Source: Pseudomonas oryzihabitans NBRC 102199 (lineage in GTDB: Bacteria; Pseudomonadota; Gammaproteobacteria; Pseudomonadales; Pseudomonadaceae). From it: a DNA stretch of 64,000 nt. Numbering within the stretch: position 1 is the first letter of the stretch; the number at the start of each line of letters is the position of its first letter. The position numbers and the translations under genes are program-made. Positions 37,777-47,841 of this stretch are shown here, piece by piece. The DNA lies in NCBI RefSeq assembly GCF_000730625.1, contig NZ_BBIT01000005.1, positions 706,339 to 770,338 of the forward strand, given 5' to 3'. The notes under the pieces are model-generated. The model made no database searches, was not told the origin of the DNA, and saw only the letters and a list, made by a program, of their open reading frames with translations.

Positions 37777-38160
37777 ATGAGCCAGATTCCCGCCGACCTG
37801 CGTTATGCCGCCAGCCACGAATGGGCCCGTCTGGAAGCCGACGGTAGCGTGACCGTCGGCATTTCCGACCATGCCCAGGAAGCCCTGGGCGATGTGGTCT
37901 TCATCGAACTGCCGGAAGTCGGCAAGACCCTCGCCGCCGGTGACCAGGCCGGGGTGGTGGAATCGGTGAAGGCGGCCTCGGACATCTATGCCCCGGTGGG
38001 TGGCGAGGTGATCGCCGTCAACGAGGCCCTGGCCGACGCCCCCGAGCAGGTCAATGGCGAGCCCTATGGCGCCTGGTTCTTCAAGCTCAAGCCGCAGGAT
38101 GCGGCCGAGCTGGACAAGCTGCTCGACGCCGACGGCTATCGCGCCGCCAGCGAGAGCTGA
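37777..38160 (+). CDS. gcvH: Glycine cleavage system H protein
   Basis: Lipoyl carrier that shuttles the methylamine of glycine between the P, T and L proteins. 127 residues, with lipoylated Lys65 in [13 protein letters not shown] and the surrounding fold typical of GcvH ([17 protein letters not shown] at the N-terminus). No gcvP or gcvT lies next to it here. A terminator follows 28 bases after the stop. In PAO1, as I recall, gcvH1 sits between gcvP1 and gcvT1. Confidence 0.96.
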   Translation: MSQIPADLRYAASHEWARLEADGSVTVGISDHAQEALGDVVFIELPEVGKTLAAGDQAGVVESVKAASDIYAPVGGEVIAVNEALADAPEQVNGEPYGAWFFKLKPQDAAELDKLLDADGYRAASES

Positions 38161-38188
38161 GGCGCCATCCGCCGCCCGGATCCCGGGC

Positions 38189-38231
38189 AAAAAAGAACCC
38201 CGCGCGGCGTGGCCGGCGGGGTTCTTTTTTT
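38189..38231 (+). terminator. Rho-independent terminator after gcvH
   Basis: AAAAAAGAACCCCGC ... GCGGGGTTCTTTTTT, a long stem with A and T tails and a GC-rich loop. It lies between gcvH and the convergent DUF2388 gene. Confidence 0.88.
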
Positions 38232-38240
38232 GCCTGGCCC

Positions 38241-38555
38241 TTACTGGGTCAGGATACGCATGGCGAGATCGCTGTCGCTGGCCTTGAGGCCAGGCTCGGC
38301 GGCGCGCATGTCGCGCAGCGCGGCTTCCAGGTAGGGGCCACGGATCTGGCCATTGCTGGCCAGGTAGGAGCTGGCGTCGTCCTGGGTGGCGGCGACGATC
38401 TTGTGGTCGTCACGGCTGGTGGTATAGAACGAGCCCGAGGTCGCCCCGAGGGTCGCGGCATGCCGCCAGAACCGGGCATCCGCGTTGGCGGCGGTGGTCG
38501 CGGCCAGCAGCGGCAGGCCGATCAGGGAAACCAGAGCAAGCTTCTTCAGGCGCAT
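38241..38555 (-). CDS. Small secreted protein, DUF2388 family
   Basis: A 104-residue protein with a signal peptide (hydrophobic core LALVSLIGLPLLAATTA, cleavage after ANA). The mature part has the family pattern GATSGSFYTTSRDDHKIVAATQDDASSYLAS and GQIRGPYLEAALRDMR, which I recognise as DUF2388, a Pseudomonas-wide family of unknown function. AAGGAG lies upstream of the ATG. Location periplasmic by signal peptide. Confidence 0.8.
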   Translation of the reverse strand: MRLKKLALVSLIGLPLLAATTAANADARFWRHAATLGATSGSFYTTSRDDHKIVAATQDDASSYLASNGQIRGPYLEAALRDMRAAEPGLKASDSDLAMRILTQ

Positions 38556-38642
38556 GGATGAGATCTCCTTCTTGAGGTTTCCTATAGAGAGCTCAGACGT
38601 CCTTCGAGTTCCAGCGCCCTGTGCCGGCTTCTTCGCCGGCGC

Positions 38643-41600
38643 CTAGTGCTGGATCATGCTGTGGATGCGCTCCGCCAGGGCATCGATGTCGAAGGGCTTG
38701 ATCAGCATGTCCATGTTCTCGCCGAGGAATTCGCCGCGCACCTTGGCGTTCTTGGCATAGCCGGTGATGAACAGCACCTTGAGCTCGGGACGCCGACCAC
38801 GGGCGATCTCGGCGAGCTGGCGGCCGTTCATGCCGGGCAGGCCGACGTCGCTGATGAGCAGGTCCAGCCGCTGATCGCTCTCGATGATCGGCAGGGCGCC
38901 ATCGGCATCGCTCGCCTCCAGCGCGGTGTAGCCCAGCTCCGCGAGCACCTCCAGCACGATCATGCGCACCGCGTATTCGTCCTCCACCACCAGCACGGTC
39001 TGGCCGGCTTCGGCGCGGGGCGCGACCTTGAGCGTCGGTTGATCGGTGGCGGCGGCCGCCACCTCCGGATGGCGCGGCAGATAGAGACTGATGGTGGTGC
39101 CCTGGCCCTGTTCGGTGTCGATGCGCGCGGTGCCGCCGGACTGCTTGACGAAGCCGTAGATCATCGACAGGCCGAGCCCCGTGCCCTGGCCGGCCGGCTT
39201 GGTGGTGAAGAAGGGTTCGAAGGCCTTGGCCTTGACCTCCGGTGGCATGCCGGTGCCGGTGTCGGCCACGCTCAGGCGCACATAGTCGCCCGGCGTCAGG
39301 GATTCGCGGGCCGCCGCCTCGGCGTCGAGGCTGAGGTTGGCGGTGGCGATGCACAGCTCGCCGCCGGCGGGCATGGCGTCGCGGCCATTGATGACCAGGT
39401 TGAGCAGGGCGTTTTCCAGCTGGTGGGTATCGCTGTGGGCCAGCCAGGCGACCGGCGCCAGATCCAGGCGCAGGGCGACGTTTTCGCCCACGGTGCGCAC
39501 CAGCAGGTCCTGCAGCGAGGCGACCAGCTGGTGGACGTCCACCGGCTGCGGGTCCAGGGTCTGGCGGCGGGCGAAGGCCAGCAGCCGGTGGGTGAGGGCG
39601 GCGGCACGGTCGGCCGAATTGACCGCCGCGTTGATGTAGCGATCCAGATCCTGGGTGCGGCCGTTGGCGATGCGCAGACGGATCAGGTCGAGGGCGCCGA
39701 CGATGCCGGTGAGCATGTTGTTGAAGTCGTGGGCGATGCCGCCGGTGAGCTGGCCGATGGCTTCCATCTTCTGCGACTGGCGCAGGGCTTCCTCGGTGCG
39801 CTCGCGTTCGTAGATCTCGGCGATCAGCCGCGCATGACTGCGCCCCAGTTCCTGGGTGCGTTCGGCGATGCGCTGCTCCAGCTGGTCGGTGGTCTGCCGT
39901 GCCTCGGTGACGTCCACGCCACAGCCCACCAGGCCATGGAATTCGCCGTCGAGCTCCAGGCGCGGGGTGCCCTCCAGGCGCAGCCAGCGCCATTCGCCCT
40001 GGGCATTGCGCACCCGCACCTCGGCACGCAGCGCGCTGTGGGTGGCGACGGCCTGCTTGAAGGCGCCCTCGAAGGCCGGGCATTCGCTGTCCGGCAGCAG
40101 GGCGCTCCAGCCCTGGTCGTGCAGATCGGCGTCGTGCAGATCGAATTCGCTGGCGAAGCGCTGGTTGACGAATTGCAGCTGGCCGTCGGCGTCGCAGGCC
40201 CAGATCAGCACCGGGGCGCTGTCGGCCATGAGCCGGAAGCGGCCCTCGCTCTCGCGCTGGGCGTCCTGGGAGCGCTGCCGGCAGATGGCCGACCAGAGCC
40301 GGTCGGTGACGTCGCGCAGAAATTGCACCTCGCCTTCCGTCCACAACCGGGCGCGCTGATCATGGGCGACGAACAGCGCGCGCAGGCGACCGTCTTCATA
40401 GAGCGGGATGTCCACCAGCGCCGCGATCTCCAGATCGAGCAGGCGCTGCGCATTGGCCTGGGCGCGCGGGTCCTGGCTGACGTCGTCGATCACCAGGGGC
40501 GCTTCGCCCTCCTGGCTGCCCAGGCTGTCGGGGGCGAGCAGCGGATAGGCCAGGGCCTGGTCGAAGTGGCCGTTGGACGTCCACATCTGGTGCGGGACGA
40601 AGGTGCCGCGACTCTCGTCCAGACGGGCATAGCCGACGCGGCGCAGGCCCAGTCGGGTACCCACCAGTTCCAGGGCCGCGGCCACCCCGGCGCTTTCCGG
40701 GTCGCCTTCGCGCAGGCGGTCGCCCAGTTCGATGAGGGCGTGCTGGCGGGCTTCGGCGGCGCGGCGCTCCTCGATCTGCCGGCGCAGCTGGCGATTGGTC
40801 TCGCTGATGCGATCGGCGTCATGGCGTTCGCGGGTGATGTCGCGGGCGATGCCCACCAGCCGCCGCTGACCGCCGGGCTCCAGGCGTTCGCGGCCGCGGA
40901 TGCTCAGCCACACCGGCTCGCCCTGGCGCGGACTGCGCACGCGAAAGGTCAGCCGCAGGTCATAGGCATTGCCGCCGCCCTGGATGGCCGCGCTGACATA
41001 GGCCCGCACCCGGGGCGCGTCGGCGGGGTGCAGGGCGCGCAGCAGCGCCGCGCCGCGCAGGGTGCAGCGGCGCTCCGTGGCGCCGACCAGATGGGCGAGG
41101 CGCGAATCCCAGCTGATCAGATCGCGGTCGATGTCATAGTCCCAGACGCCCAGGTCGGCCACGTCCATGGCCAGGGCGATGCGCTGCTCGGCCAGACGCA
41201 GGGCGTCGGCTGCGGCGGTGCGCTCGATGACGATGCGGATGCGCTCGGCCACCTCGCGTACCAGGGCGACGTCGCCGATGGTCCAGTGGCGGGGCGTGTC
41301 GGCATAGAGGAACAGCAGACCCACCAGCTGTTCTTCGGCGAGCAGGGGCACCACCAGGCCGGCGCGCACGCCATGCTCCACCAACTGGGTGCGCATCTCG
41401 CCCAGGCGACTGTCCTGGGTGCTGTCTTCCACGCTGACGATGATGCCGCGGCGCAGCTCCTCCACCGCCGAGGTGTGCCAGTGCGCCAGGCTGGGCAGGT
41501 TGAGACGGTGGGTTCGGCCCTGTTCGAGCCAGTCGCTGTCGATGGTCAGGCTGCCGTCGCGGCCGACCCGGGCATAGCCGATGCGCTGCACGGCGAGCAG

Positions 41601-42989
41601 GTGGCCGAGGCTGTCGCCCAGTACCGAGGCGACTTCGCCGGTGTGGGTCACGCCATGCAGCAGGTCGCCCAGTTCGAGCAAAAAGCGCTGGCGGTCATGG
41701 CTGCGGATGCGTTCGCTGAGGTCGACGAAGGTGCAGATGGCGCCCTGGACCTCGCCGTCGCGCCAGAGCGGCTGGGCGCGCCATTCCACCGGCAGCAGAC
41801 TGCCGTCCTCGCGCAGCAGGGCGTCGGCGGACAGGTGCAGGGTGGCGCCTTCGCTGGCGGCGCGCTGCAGGGCCCGGGCGCCATCTTCGCTGCGGGCGGA
41901 GCTGAGCCGGGTGTCCAGGCGCTCGCCGAGGATGTCGCGGTCCTCGGGCAGGCCGAGCATCTGCCGGAAAGCGCGGTTGCAGAGGGTGGCACGGCCCTGG
42001 CGATCCAGGGCGCAGAAGCCCTCGTGGGTCGATTCGAGCAGCAGGTGGGCGAAGGCCTCGCTCTCCCGCAGCGCCGTTTCCGCCCGCTTGCGGCTGTCGA
42101 TGTCCTGGGCCACGCCCACCCAATGCTCGATCTCGCCGCTGGCATTTGTGAAGGGCATGGTGCGGGTTTCGAACCAGCGATAGTGACCCTCGGCATCGCG
42201 CAGCTGCAATTCCAGGCTGCCGGCGACGCGTTGCTCGCGCACCTCGCGCCAGCGCCGCAACAGCTGCGGACGCTGCTCGGGATGGATGGCGCCGGCCCAG
42301 AGATCGGGGTCGGCGACCACGCTGGCCGGACTCAGGCCGCTGTATTCGTACCAGTAGCGATTGGCGTATTCGAAGCTGCCATCGGGCCGCGCGAACCAGA
42401 TGATCTGCGGATTGACGTCCATCAGCGCGCGGTAGTGGGTTTCGTCGAGGGTGCTGTGCCGCGCCGGCGAGGCCGCCTGCAGCCGCGTCTCGAACAGGCG
42501 CAGCACCTGGCGCGCCAGGCGTTCGAGGCCGCTCAGGCGTGCGGCGTTCAGCTCGCGCGGTTGCCAGTCGAGCACGCAGAGGGTGCCGAGAAAGACGCCT
42601 TCGGCCGTCCGCAGCGGGGCGCCGGCATAGAATCTCAGCCCGGCCGGATCGGTCACCAGGGGATTGTCGATAAAGCGCGGATCCTGGCTCAGGTCCTCGA
42701 TCTGCCGCGCCTCCCGGGCATCGTGCAGGTGCTGGCAGAAGGACAGCGCCAGGGGAATTTCCGCCACGCCCAGGCCGCGTTCGGCGATGAACAGCTGCTG
42801 CTCCTCGCCAAGCAGGTTGACCGCGGCGATGGGCGTCTCGCAGAGGGTGGCCGCCAGTTCCACCAGGTCGTCGAGGGCCGGCTCCGGCTGGCCGTCGAGC
42901 AGGCCGCAGGTGGCCAGGAGCGCCTGGCGGCGACGGCGCTGCTCGGCGTCCTCGGCACCCACGGCAGGGTTCACGACGGTTGTCTGCAC
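38643..42989 (-). CDS. Giant hybrid sensor histidine kinase with multiple GAF and PAS domains
   Basis: A 1,448-residue soluble kinase without evident membrane segments. In order (rough residues): GAF (20-180), PAS (195-305), PAS (310-430), GAF (435-590), PAS (600-725), GAF (750-900), PAS (910-1035), HisKA with phospho-His in [11 protein letters not shown] (about 1085), HATPase with [11 protein letters not shown] and [10 protein letters not shown] (about 1150-1300), and a C-terminal receiver with Asp in [15 protein letters not shown] (about 1325-1445). The repeated sensors suggest several inputs to one phosphorelay, whose output would be a separate Hpt or regulator. No partner regulator lies adjacent. 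It is transcribed away from the secretion ATPase by a 37-base gap. Confidence 0.9.
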   Translation of the reverse strand: MQTTVVNPAVGAEDAEQRRRRQALLATCGLLDGQPEPALDDLVELAATLCETPIAAVNLLGEEQQLFIAERGLGVAEIPLALSFCQHLHDAREARQIEDLSQDPRFIDNPLVTDPAGLRFYAGAPLRTAEGVFLGTLCVLDWQPRELNAARLSGLERLARQVLRLFETRLQAASPARHSTLDETHYRALMDVNPQIIWFARPDGSFEYANRYWYEYSGLSPASVVADPDLWAGAIHPEQRPQLLRRWREVREQRVAGSLELQLRDAEGHYRWFETRTMPFTNASGEIEHWVGVAQDIDSRKRAETALRESEAFAHLLLESTHEGFCALDRQGRATLCNRAFRQMLGLPEDRDILGERLDTRLSSARSEDGARALQRAASEGATLHLSADALLREDGSLLPVEWRAQPLWRDGEVQGAICTFVDLSERIRSHDRQRFLLELGDLLHGVTHTGEVASVLGDSLGHLLAVQRIGYARVGRDGSLTIDSDWLEQGRTHRLNLPSLAHWHTSAVEELRRGIIVSVEDSTQDSRLGEMRTQLVEHGVRAGLVVPLLAEEQLVGLLFLYADTPRHWTIGDVALVREVAERIRIVIERTAAADALRLAEQRIALAMDVADLGVWDYDIDRDLISWDSRLAHLVGATERRCTLRGAALLRALHPADAPRVRAYVSAAIQGGGNAYDLRLTFRVRSPRQGEPVWLSIRGRERLEPGGQRRLVGIARDITRERHDADRISETNRQLRRQIEERRAAEARQHALIELGDRLREGDPESAGVAAALELVGTRLGLRRVGYARLDESRGTFVPHQMWTSNGHFDQALAYPLLAPDSLGSQEGEAPLVIDDVSQDPRAQANAQRLLDLEIAALVDIPLYEDGRLRALFVAHDQRARLWTEGEVQFLRDVTDRLWSAICRQRSQDAQRESEGRFRLMADSAPVLIWACDADGQLQFVNQRFASEFDLHDADLHDQGWSALLPDSECPAFEGAFKQAVATHSALRAEVRVRNAQGEWRWLRLEGTPRLELDGEFHGLVGCGVDVTEARQTTDQLEQRIAERTQELGRSHARLIAEIYERERTEEALRQSQKMEAIGQLTGGIAHDFNNMLTGIVGALDLIRLRIANGRTQDLDRYINAAVNSADRAAALTHRLLAFARRQTLDPQPVDVHQLVASLQDLLVRTVGENVALRLDLAPVAWLAHSDTHQLENALLNLVINGRDAMPAGGELCIATANLSLDAEAAARESLTPGDYVRLSVADTGTGMPPEVKAKAFEPFFTTKPAGQGTGLGLSMIYGFVKQSGGTARIDTEQGQGTTISLYLPRHPEVAAAATDQPTLKVAPRAEAGQTVLVVEDEYAVRMIVLEVLAELGYTALEASDADGALPIIESDQRLDLLISDVGLPGMNGRQLAEIARGRRPELKVLFITGYAKNAKVRGEFLGENMDMLIKPFDIDALAERIHSMIQH

Positions 42990-43026
42990 GGCTGGCTATC
43001 CTTGTTCCGCTCGCGGGCTGCTGGAC

Positions 43027-44808
43027 CTAACGTTCGCTCTGGGGCGTGACGCGCAGGACTTCTTCCACGGTGGTGAAGCCGGCGGCGATCTTTTGCGCAC
43101 CGGACAGCCGCAGGCTGCGCATGCCTTCCTTGAACGCCTGCCGCCGCAGCGCGGTGATGTCGGTATCCGCCGTCACCAGTTCGCGCAGACTATCGGAGAG
43201 GGTGAGGATTTCGTATACCCCGGCACGACCGCGATAGCCGGTGTCACGACATTCCGGGCAACCCACCGGCTGCATGGCGCCGGTGGGCAGCGGGGCGTTC
43301 CACGGCTTGGTCAGTTCCTGCCAGGCGGCCGGGTCCAGTTCGGTGGGCGTCTTGCAGGCCGGACAGAGGGTCCGCACCAGCCGCTGGGCCATGACGCCGA
43401 GCACCGTGGCGCGGATAAGGTAGTAGGGCACGCCCAGTTCGATCAGGCGACTCACCGAGCTGGGAGCATCGTTGGTGTGCAGGGTGGAGAGCACCAGGTG
43501 CCCGGTCAGGGCCGCCTGGATGGCCATCTCGGCGGTTTCCAGGTCGCGGATCTCGCCGATCATGATGATGTCCGGGTCCTGCCGCATCAGCGCCCTGACG
43601 CCACTGGCGAAGGTCACCTCGATGTTGGGCTGCACCTGCATCTGGTTGAAGGCGTCCTCCACCATCTCGATGGGATCTTCGATGGTGCAGACGTTGACCT
43701 CGGGCGTGGCCAGCTGCTTGAGGGTGGTGTACAGCGTGGTGGTCTTGCCCGAACCGGTGGGACCGGTGACCAGGATGATGCCGTTGGGTTGCCCGGTCAT
43801 GCCGGCCCAGCGGCGCAGGTCGTCGGCGGAAAAGCCGAGCTGGTCGAAGCTCTTGAGCAGCACGTCCGGGTCGAAGATCCGCATCACCAGCTTTTCGCCG
43901 AAGGCGGTGGGCATGGTCGACAGGCGCAGTTCGACTTCCTTCTCGCCGGCCATGCGCGTCTTGATCCGGCCGTCCTGGGGCTTGCGCTTCTCGGCGACGT
44001 TCATGCGGCCGAGGTTCTTGATCCGGCTGACCACCGCCAGGGTGACCTGGGCCGGGAACTGGTAGACGGTGTGCAGCACCCCGTCGATGCGAAAGCGCAC
44101 CGCGCCCTGCTCGCGACGCGGCTCGACGTGGATATCGCTGGCGCGCTGCTGGAAGGCGTACTGGAACAGCCAGTCGACGATGTTGACGATGTGGGCGTCG
44201 TTGGCATCCGGCTCGCCATCGGCGGCGCCGAGATTGACCAGCTGCTCGAAGTTGCCGACGCCGCTGGTCTTCTGCTCCACCGCCGAGGCGCCGGTGACCG
44301 AGCGCGCCAGGCGAAAGAATTCCTGGGTGTAGCGGGTGATGTCCGCCGGGCTGGCCACCACGCGCTTGATCGGCCGCTGCAGCACATGGGTGAGGTTGCT
44401 TTCCCAGCTGTGCACGAAGGGCTGGGCGCTGGCCACCGTCACCTCGTCCGGGCTCACCGCCACGGCGAGGATCTTGTTGCGCTGGGCGAAGGCGTAGGAC
44501 ATCAGCGGGGTGACCGAGGCCACGTCCACCTTGAGCGGATCGATGCGGTAGAAGGGCTGGCCCGAATACTCGGCGAGCCAGCGGGTGAGGCTGTCCAGAT
44601 CCAGCTTGCGCCCCGGGCGACTGAGGTCGTCCACGCTCTGCGCCGCCAGGAACTCCAGCGGATGCTGCTGCGGATTGGCCGAACCGCGGCGCAGGAGCAG
44701 GCACTGTTCGGCGGTCTGCTGGTCGATCCGCTGCTGGCTGACCAGCTCGCGCAGGATGTCGCCCAGGTCGAGCCAACGATCAGCGGAAGGGGAAGCTATG
44801 GCGGACAT
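43027..44808 (-). CDS. GspE/PilB-family secretion ATPase
   Basis: A 593-residue hexameric ATPase of the type II secretion/type IV pilus superfamily. It has the N-terminal GspE domain (about 85-185), Walker A GPTGSGKTT at 349-357, the Asp box and Walker B IMIGEIRDLETA, the His box TGHLVLSTLHTND, and a zinc cysteine quartet (CPACK and CPECR) in the C-terminal part. No pilus or secretion partner genes lie next to it. In PAO1 a similar orphan ATPase (PA5210, as I recall) occurs in the same place. The ATG at 44808 has AAGGAG upstream. Confidence 0.9.
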   Translation of the reverse strand: MSAIASPSADRWLDLGDILRELVSQQRIDQQTAEQCLLLRRGSANPQQHPLEFLAAQSVDDLSRPGRKLDLDSLTRWLAEYSGQPFYRIDPLKVDVASVTPLMSYAFAQRNKILAVAVSPDEVTVASAQPFVHSWESNLTHVLQRPIKRVVASPADITRYTQEFFRLARSVTGASAVEQKTSGVGNFEQLVNLGAADGEPDANDAHIVNIVDWLFQYAFQQRASDIHVEPRREQGAVRFRIDGVLHTVYQFPAQVTLAVVSRIKNLGRMNVAEKRKPQDGRIKTRMAGEKEVELRLSTMPTAFGEKLVMRIFDPDVLLKSFDQLGFSADDLRRWAGMTGQPNGIILVTGPTGSGKTTTLYTTLKQLATPEVNVCTIEDPIEMVEDAFNQMQVQPNIEVTFASGVRALMRQDPDIIMIGEIRDLETAEMAIQAALTGHLVLSTLHTNDAPSSVSRLIELGVPYYLIRATVLGVMAQRLVRTLCPACKTPTELDPAAWQELTKPWNAPLPTGAMQPVGCPECRDTGYRGRAGVYEILTLSDSLRELVTADTDITALRRQAFKEGMRSLRLSGAQKIAAGFTTVEEVLRVTPQSER

Positions 44809-44997
44809 CTGGACTCCTTGAAAAGGTGGTCGCACTCGGGGTGGCGCCCGGTGCCTGACCGGGGACGACCCGCCTGCGCTACCCGCCAGGTTGGTCGCCT
44901 CCTCCAGCATAGCGATTTTGTATTAAGGAATCGCTCGCGGCCTTGTGCCATCAGGATGGACGGCCGGATGCGCCAGCCGTTCCCGCCATTCGGCGGC

Positions 44998-46347
44998 TCA
45001 GGCCAGGGCTTTCCAGGGCGCCAGGCCATGGACCAGGCGCGCCTGCTCGGCCACCCCGGCGAGATCGCCATGGGCGCTCAGCGGCGCCAGCTTGCCCAGT
45101 TCGCCATACAGCCGATCGGCTTCGGGCAGGTCCAGCGCGCCCCGCGCCAGGTGCAGCCAGACCTGCATGCGCTCCAGGCGCGGCAGCTGCTGCTCGATCA
45201 GCTCGGGTTCGGTGATGGCGCGCAGCAGCGGCAGCTCGGCCGCTTCCAGGGCGAGGAAGCGCGGCAGCCACTGGCCCAGGGGCGTCGCGCCCTGGCGTTC
45301 GCCACGGCCGGTGCGGCCCTGGGTCCAGGCGCGCTCGTGCAGCCAGCGCGCGGCGCGCAGGGAGAACAGGCCCCAGCGCGGCTGCTCCAGTTCGGCGGCG
45401 AAGCGCTGCGGTGCCTGGCGGCGGGCTTCCTCGTCGTCCTGGCCGATGGCCGCCAGCGGGCGCCAGTCGGCGAGCAGCTCGTCGAGGGTCTGGCGCAGGT
45501 CGCGGCTGGTGGCCCGCGGCGCGGCCTGGCCAAGGCTGCCGAGCAGGGCGCGCAGGTCGATCAGCTGGTGCACCCAGTCCACCAGCAGGCGCCAGTGGCC
45601 ATTCCAGCGATACTGTTCGGCCAGGCGCTGGCTGCCGGCCAGCAGGTGTCCGCCGAGGCGGGCGACGGCCTCGTCCAGCGGCGTCTCGGCGTCGAGTTCC
45701 GGCGCAGAGAGGTAGAGGGTGTAGCTCGCCGCATCGTGCAGGCGATAGCCACGCTCGGCCTTGCTGATGTCGCAGGGCATCAGCGGGAATTCGGCGGCCA
45801 GTTGCTCGGCCAGTTCCAGCAGCGCGGCCGGTTCGCCCTGGCGCAATTCCAGCTCGATCTCGGCGATGGCCTCGCGCTGGTCGCCGGCACGCACCTCGCC
45901 CTGGTCGAGGGCGACTTCGATGATGGTTCGGGCCTTGCCCCGGCCCCAGGCGATCTCCGCGGCGTCGCGGACGAAATCGGTGTCGAACACCGGCTGCAGG
46001 CGGCGCAGGTCCAGGTCGGCCAGTTCCGCCGGCCAGCAGCTGTCGTCGAACAGCGCGGTGTCCAGGGTGGCATCGGCCAGCGGCCATTCCCACTCGTTGC
46101 GCTCGGACAGCCCGGCCAGGCTCTGGCCGCGACTCTTGAGCGTCTGGATGAAGCGCTCGCCATCACGCCGCACACGCAGGGCGACCTTGGCGTGGGCCAG
46201 GTCGCGGGTGTCGGTGTCGTAATAGCAGTTGGACAGCTCGTGGCGCTGCCAGCCGTCCTTGCAACGCTTCTTCAGCAGCGGATGAGCGCGCAGGGCGTCG
46301 AGGGTGGCCGCACTGGCGCGCAGCTTGATTTCGGTTTCTTTGGCCAT
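44998..46347 (-). CDS. ygiF: CYTH-CHAD inorganic triphosphatase
   Basis: Cleaves inorganic triphosphate; the CHAD domain may bind polyphosphate. 449 residues starting MAKETEIKLR: the CYTH motif ExExK (ETEIK) is at the N-terminus, followed by the tunnel residues in RVRRDGERFIQTLKS and EIELELRQGEP, and CHAD from about 250 with repeated His and Arg motifs (for example LVDWVHQLIDLRALLG). Size and order match E. coli YgiF (433 residues). It stands upstream of and divergent from argE. The ATG at 46347 has AGGA upstream. Confidence 0.88.
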   Translation of the reverse strand: MAKETEIKLRASAATLDALRAHPLLKKRCKDGWQRHELSNCYYDTDTRDLAHAKVALRVRRDGERFIQTLKSRGQSLAGLSERNEWEWPLADATLDTALFDDSCWPAELADLDLRRLQPVFDTDFVRDAAEIAWGRGKARTIIEVALDQGEVRAGDQREAIAEIELELRQGEPAALLELAEQLAAEFPLMPCDISKAERGYRLHDAASYTLYLSAPELDAETPLDEAVARLGGHLLAGSQRLAEQYRWNGHWRLLVDWVHQLIDLRALLGSLGQAAPRATSRDLRQTLDELLADWRPLAAIGQDDEEARRQAPQRFAAELEQPRWGLFSLRAARWLHERAWTQGRTGRGERQGATPLGQWLPRFLALEAAELPLLRAITEPELIEQQLPRLERMQVWLHLARGALDLPEADRLYGELGKLAPLSAHGDLAGVAEQARLVHGLAPWKALA

Positions 46348-46517
46348 TGGAGGATCCTGGCGCCGGAAGAGAACGGTCCGGCTCCGTGCCGAGCGCGTCA
46401 TGACGACGGACGGCGAGAACGTGGGCGCTAGTTTAGCCCGTCCCGCCCCCCTGGCGCATGAAGGTTTCATCGCGCGGCGGATGGCGCCATGATGGAGGCG
46501 TGACCAGGAGACCCCGC

Positions 46518-47678
46518 ATGACCCTGCCCGCGCTGAAAGCTCTGTTCTCAACCCTGATCGCCGAAAGCTCGGTGAGCTGCACCCAGCCCGCCCTGGACCA
46601 GTCCAACGCTGGCGTCATCGCCCGCCTGAGCGACTGGTTCGGCGCCCTGGGCTTCGCCTGCGAGACCCAGGAGGTAGCACCCGGCAAGTTCAACCTGATC
46701 GCCACCCTGGGCAGCGGGCCGGGCGGTCTGGTGCTGGCCGGCCATACCGATACCGTACCCTATGACGCCGCGCTCTGGCAGGCCGATCCCCTGCGTCTGC
46801 GCGACGCCGACGATCGCTGGTACGGCCTGGGCAGTTGCGACATGAAGGGCTTTTTCGCGTTGATCCTCGAGGCGGTACGCGACCTGGATCCGCGCCAGCT
46901 GCGCCAGCCGCTGATCGTGCTGGCCACCTGCGACGAGGAATCCTCCATGGACGGCGCCCGGGGACTGGCCGAAGCCGGCCGCCCCCTGGGCCGCGCCGCA
47001 GTGATCGGCGAGCCGACCGGATTGCGGCCGATCCGCCTGCACAAGGGCATCCTCATGGAGCGCATCGACATCCTCGGCCAGAGCGGCCACTCCTCCGATC
47101 CGAGCCTGGGCCACAGCGCCCTGGACGCCATGCAGGCGGTGATGGGCGAGCTGCTCGACCTGCGCGCCCAGTGGCAGCGCGAATACCGCAATCCGCTGTT
47201 CCTGGTGCCCCAGCCGACGCTGAATCTGGGCTGCATCCATGGCGGCGACAATCCCAACCGCATCTGCGGCCAGTGCGCTCTGGAATTCGACCTGCGCCCC
47301 CTGCCGGGCATGCAGCCCGAAGCCCTGCGCCAGGCCATCCGCGGGCGGCTGCTGCCGGTCGCCGAACGCTTCGGGGTGCGGATCGACTACCAGCCGCTGT
47401 TTCCCGCCGTGCCGCCCTTCGAGCAGCCCGCCGAGGCCGAACTGGTGCGCCTGGCCGAGCGTCTCACCGGCCACCGCGCCGAGGCCGTGGCCTTCGCCAC
47501 CGAGGCGCCCTATCTGCAGGCGATCACCCAGGAGGTGCTGGTGCTCGGCCCCGGCGACATCAGCTGCGCGCACCAGCCCGAGGAGCACCTGGCGCTGGCG
47601 CGGATCGCGCCTACCGTCGAGCTGCTGCAGCAGCTGATCGGCCACTACTGCCTGGGCGCGGCCGCCGCGGTCCGATGA
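46518..47678 (+). CDS. argE: Acetylornithine deacetylase
   Basis: Removes the acetyl group from N-acetylornithine in arginine synthesis. 386 residues of the M20 metallopeptidase-like family: metal ligand His in VLAGHTDTVPYD, the SCDMKGFFAL aspartate, the catalytic and ligand Glu pair in TCDEESSMDGA, then IGEPTGLRPIRLHKG. The dimerisation lid carries HSSDPSLGHSALDAM. The ATG at 46518 has AGGAG eight bases upstream. It is followed in the same direction by argA, the pair catalysing distinct steps of ornithine synthesis. Confidence 0.93.
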   Translation: MTLPALKALFSTLIAESSVSCTQPALDQSNAGVIARLSDWFGALGFACETQEVAPGKFNLIATLGSGPGGLVLAGHTDTVPYDAALWQADPLRLRDADDRWYGLGSCDMKGFFALILEAVRDLDPRQLRQPLIVLATCDEESSMDGARGLAEAGRPLGRAAVIGEPTGLRPIRLHKGILMERIDILGQSGHSSDPSLGHSALDAMQAVMGELLDLRAQWQREYRNPLFLVPQPTLNLGCIHGGDNPNRICGQCALEFDLRPLPGMQPEALRQAIRGRLLPVAERFGVRIDYQPLFPAVPPFEQPAEAELVRLAERLTGHRAEAVAFATEAPYLQAITQEVLVLGPGDISCAHQPEEHLALARIAPTVELLQQLIGHYCLGAAAAVR

Positions 47679-47841
47679 ACAGACCCGCGCGTCCGGCGTG
47701 ACTTTTTGTAAACTCCAGACGGTCTACTGAGGCTGTCTGCCCATCCGCTCCCTGTCGAGGAACCCCCGTGCTGCGACGACGCTGAACGCCCTGCCTGCCC
47801 TCGTTCACCCTCCCGCCTATCCTCCAAGGGTCTTCGTCTCG

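Noticed and set aside
38646..43049. Plus-strand open frame of 1,467 codons opposite the hybrid kinase
   Set aside because: It is an antisense shadow of the real kinase gene: Gln/Gly/Leu-rich, no domain, and typical of high-GC third-position bias.
42664..46431. Plus-strand open frame of 1,255 codons across the ATPase and CYTH-CHAD genes
   Set aside because: Overlaps two convincing opposite-strand genes, has no motif or ribosome binding support.
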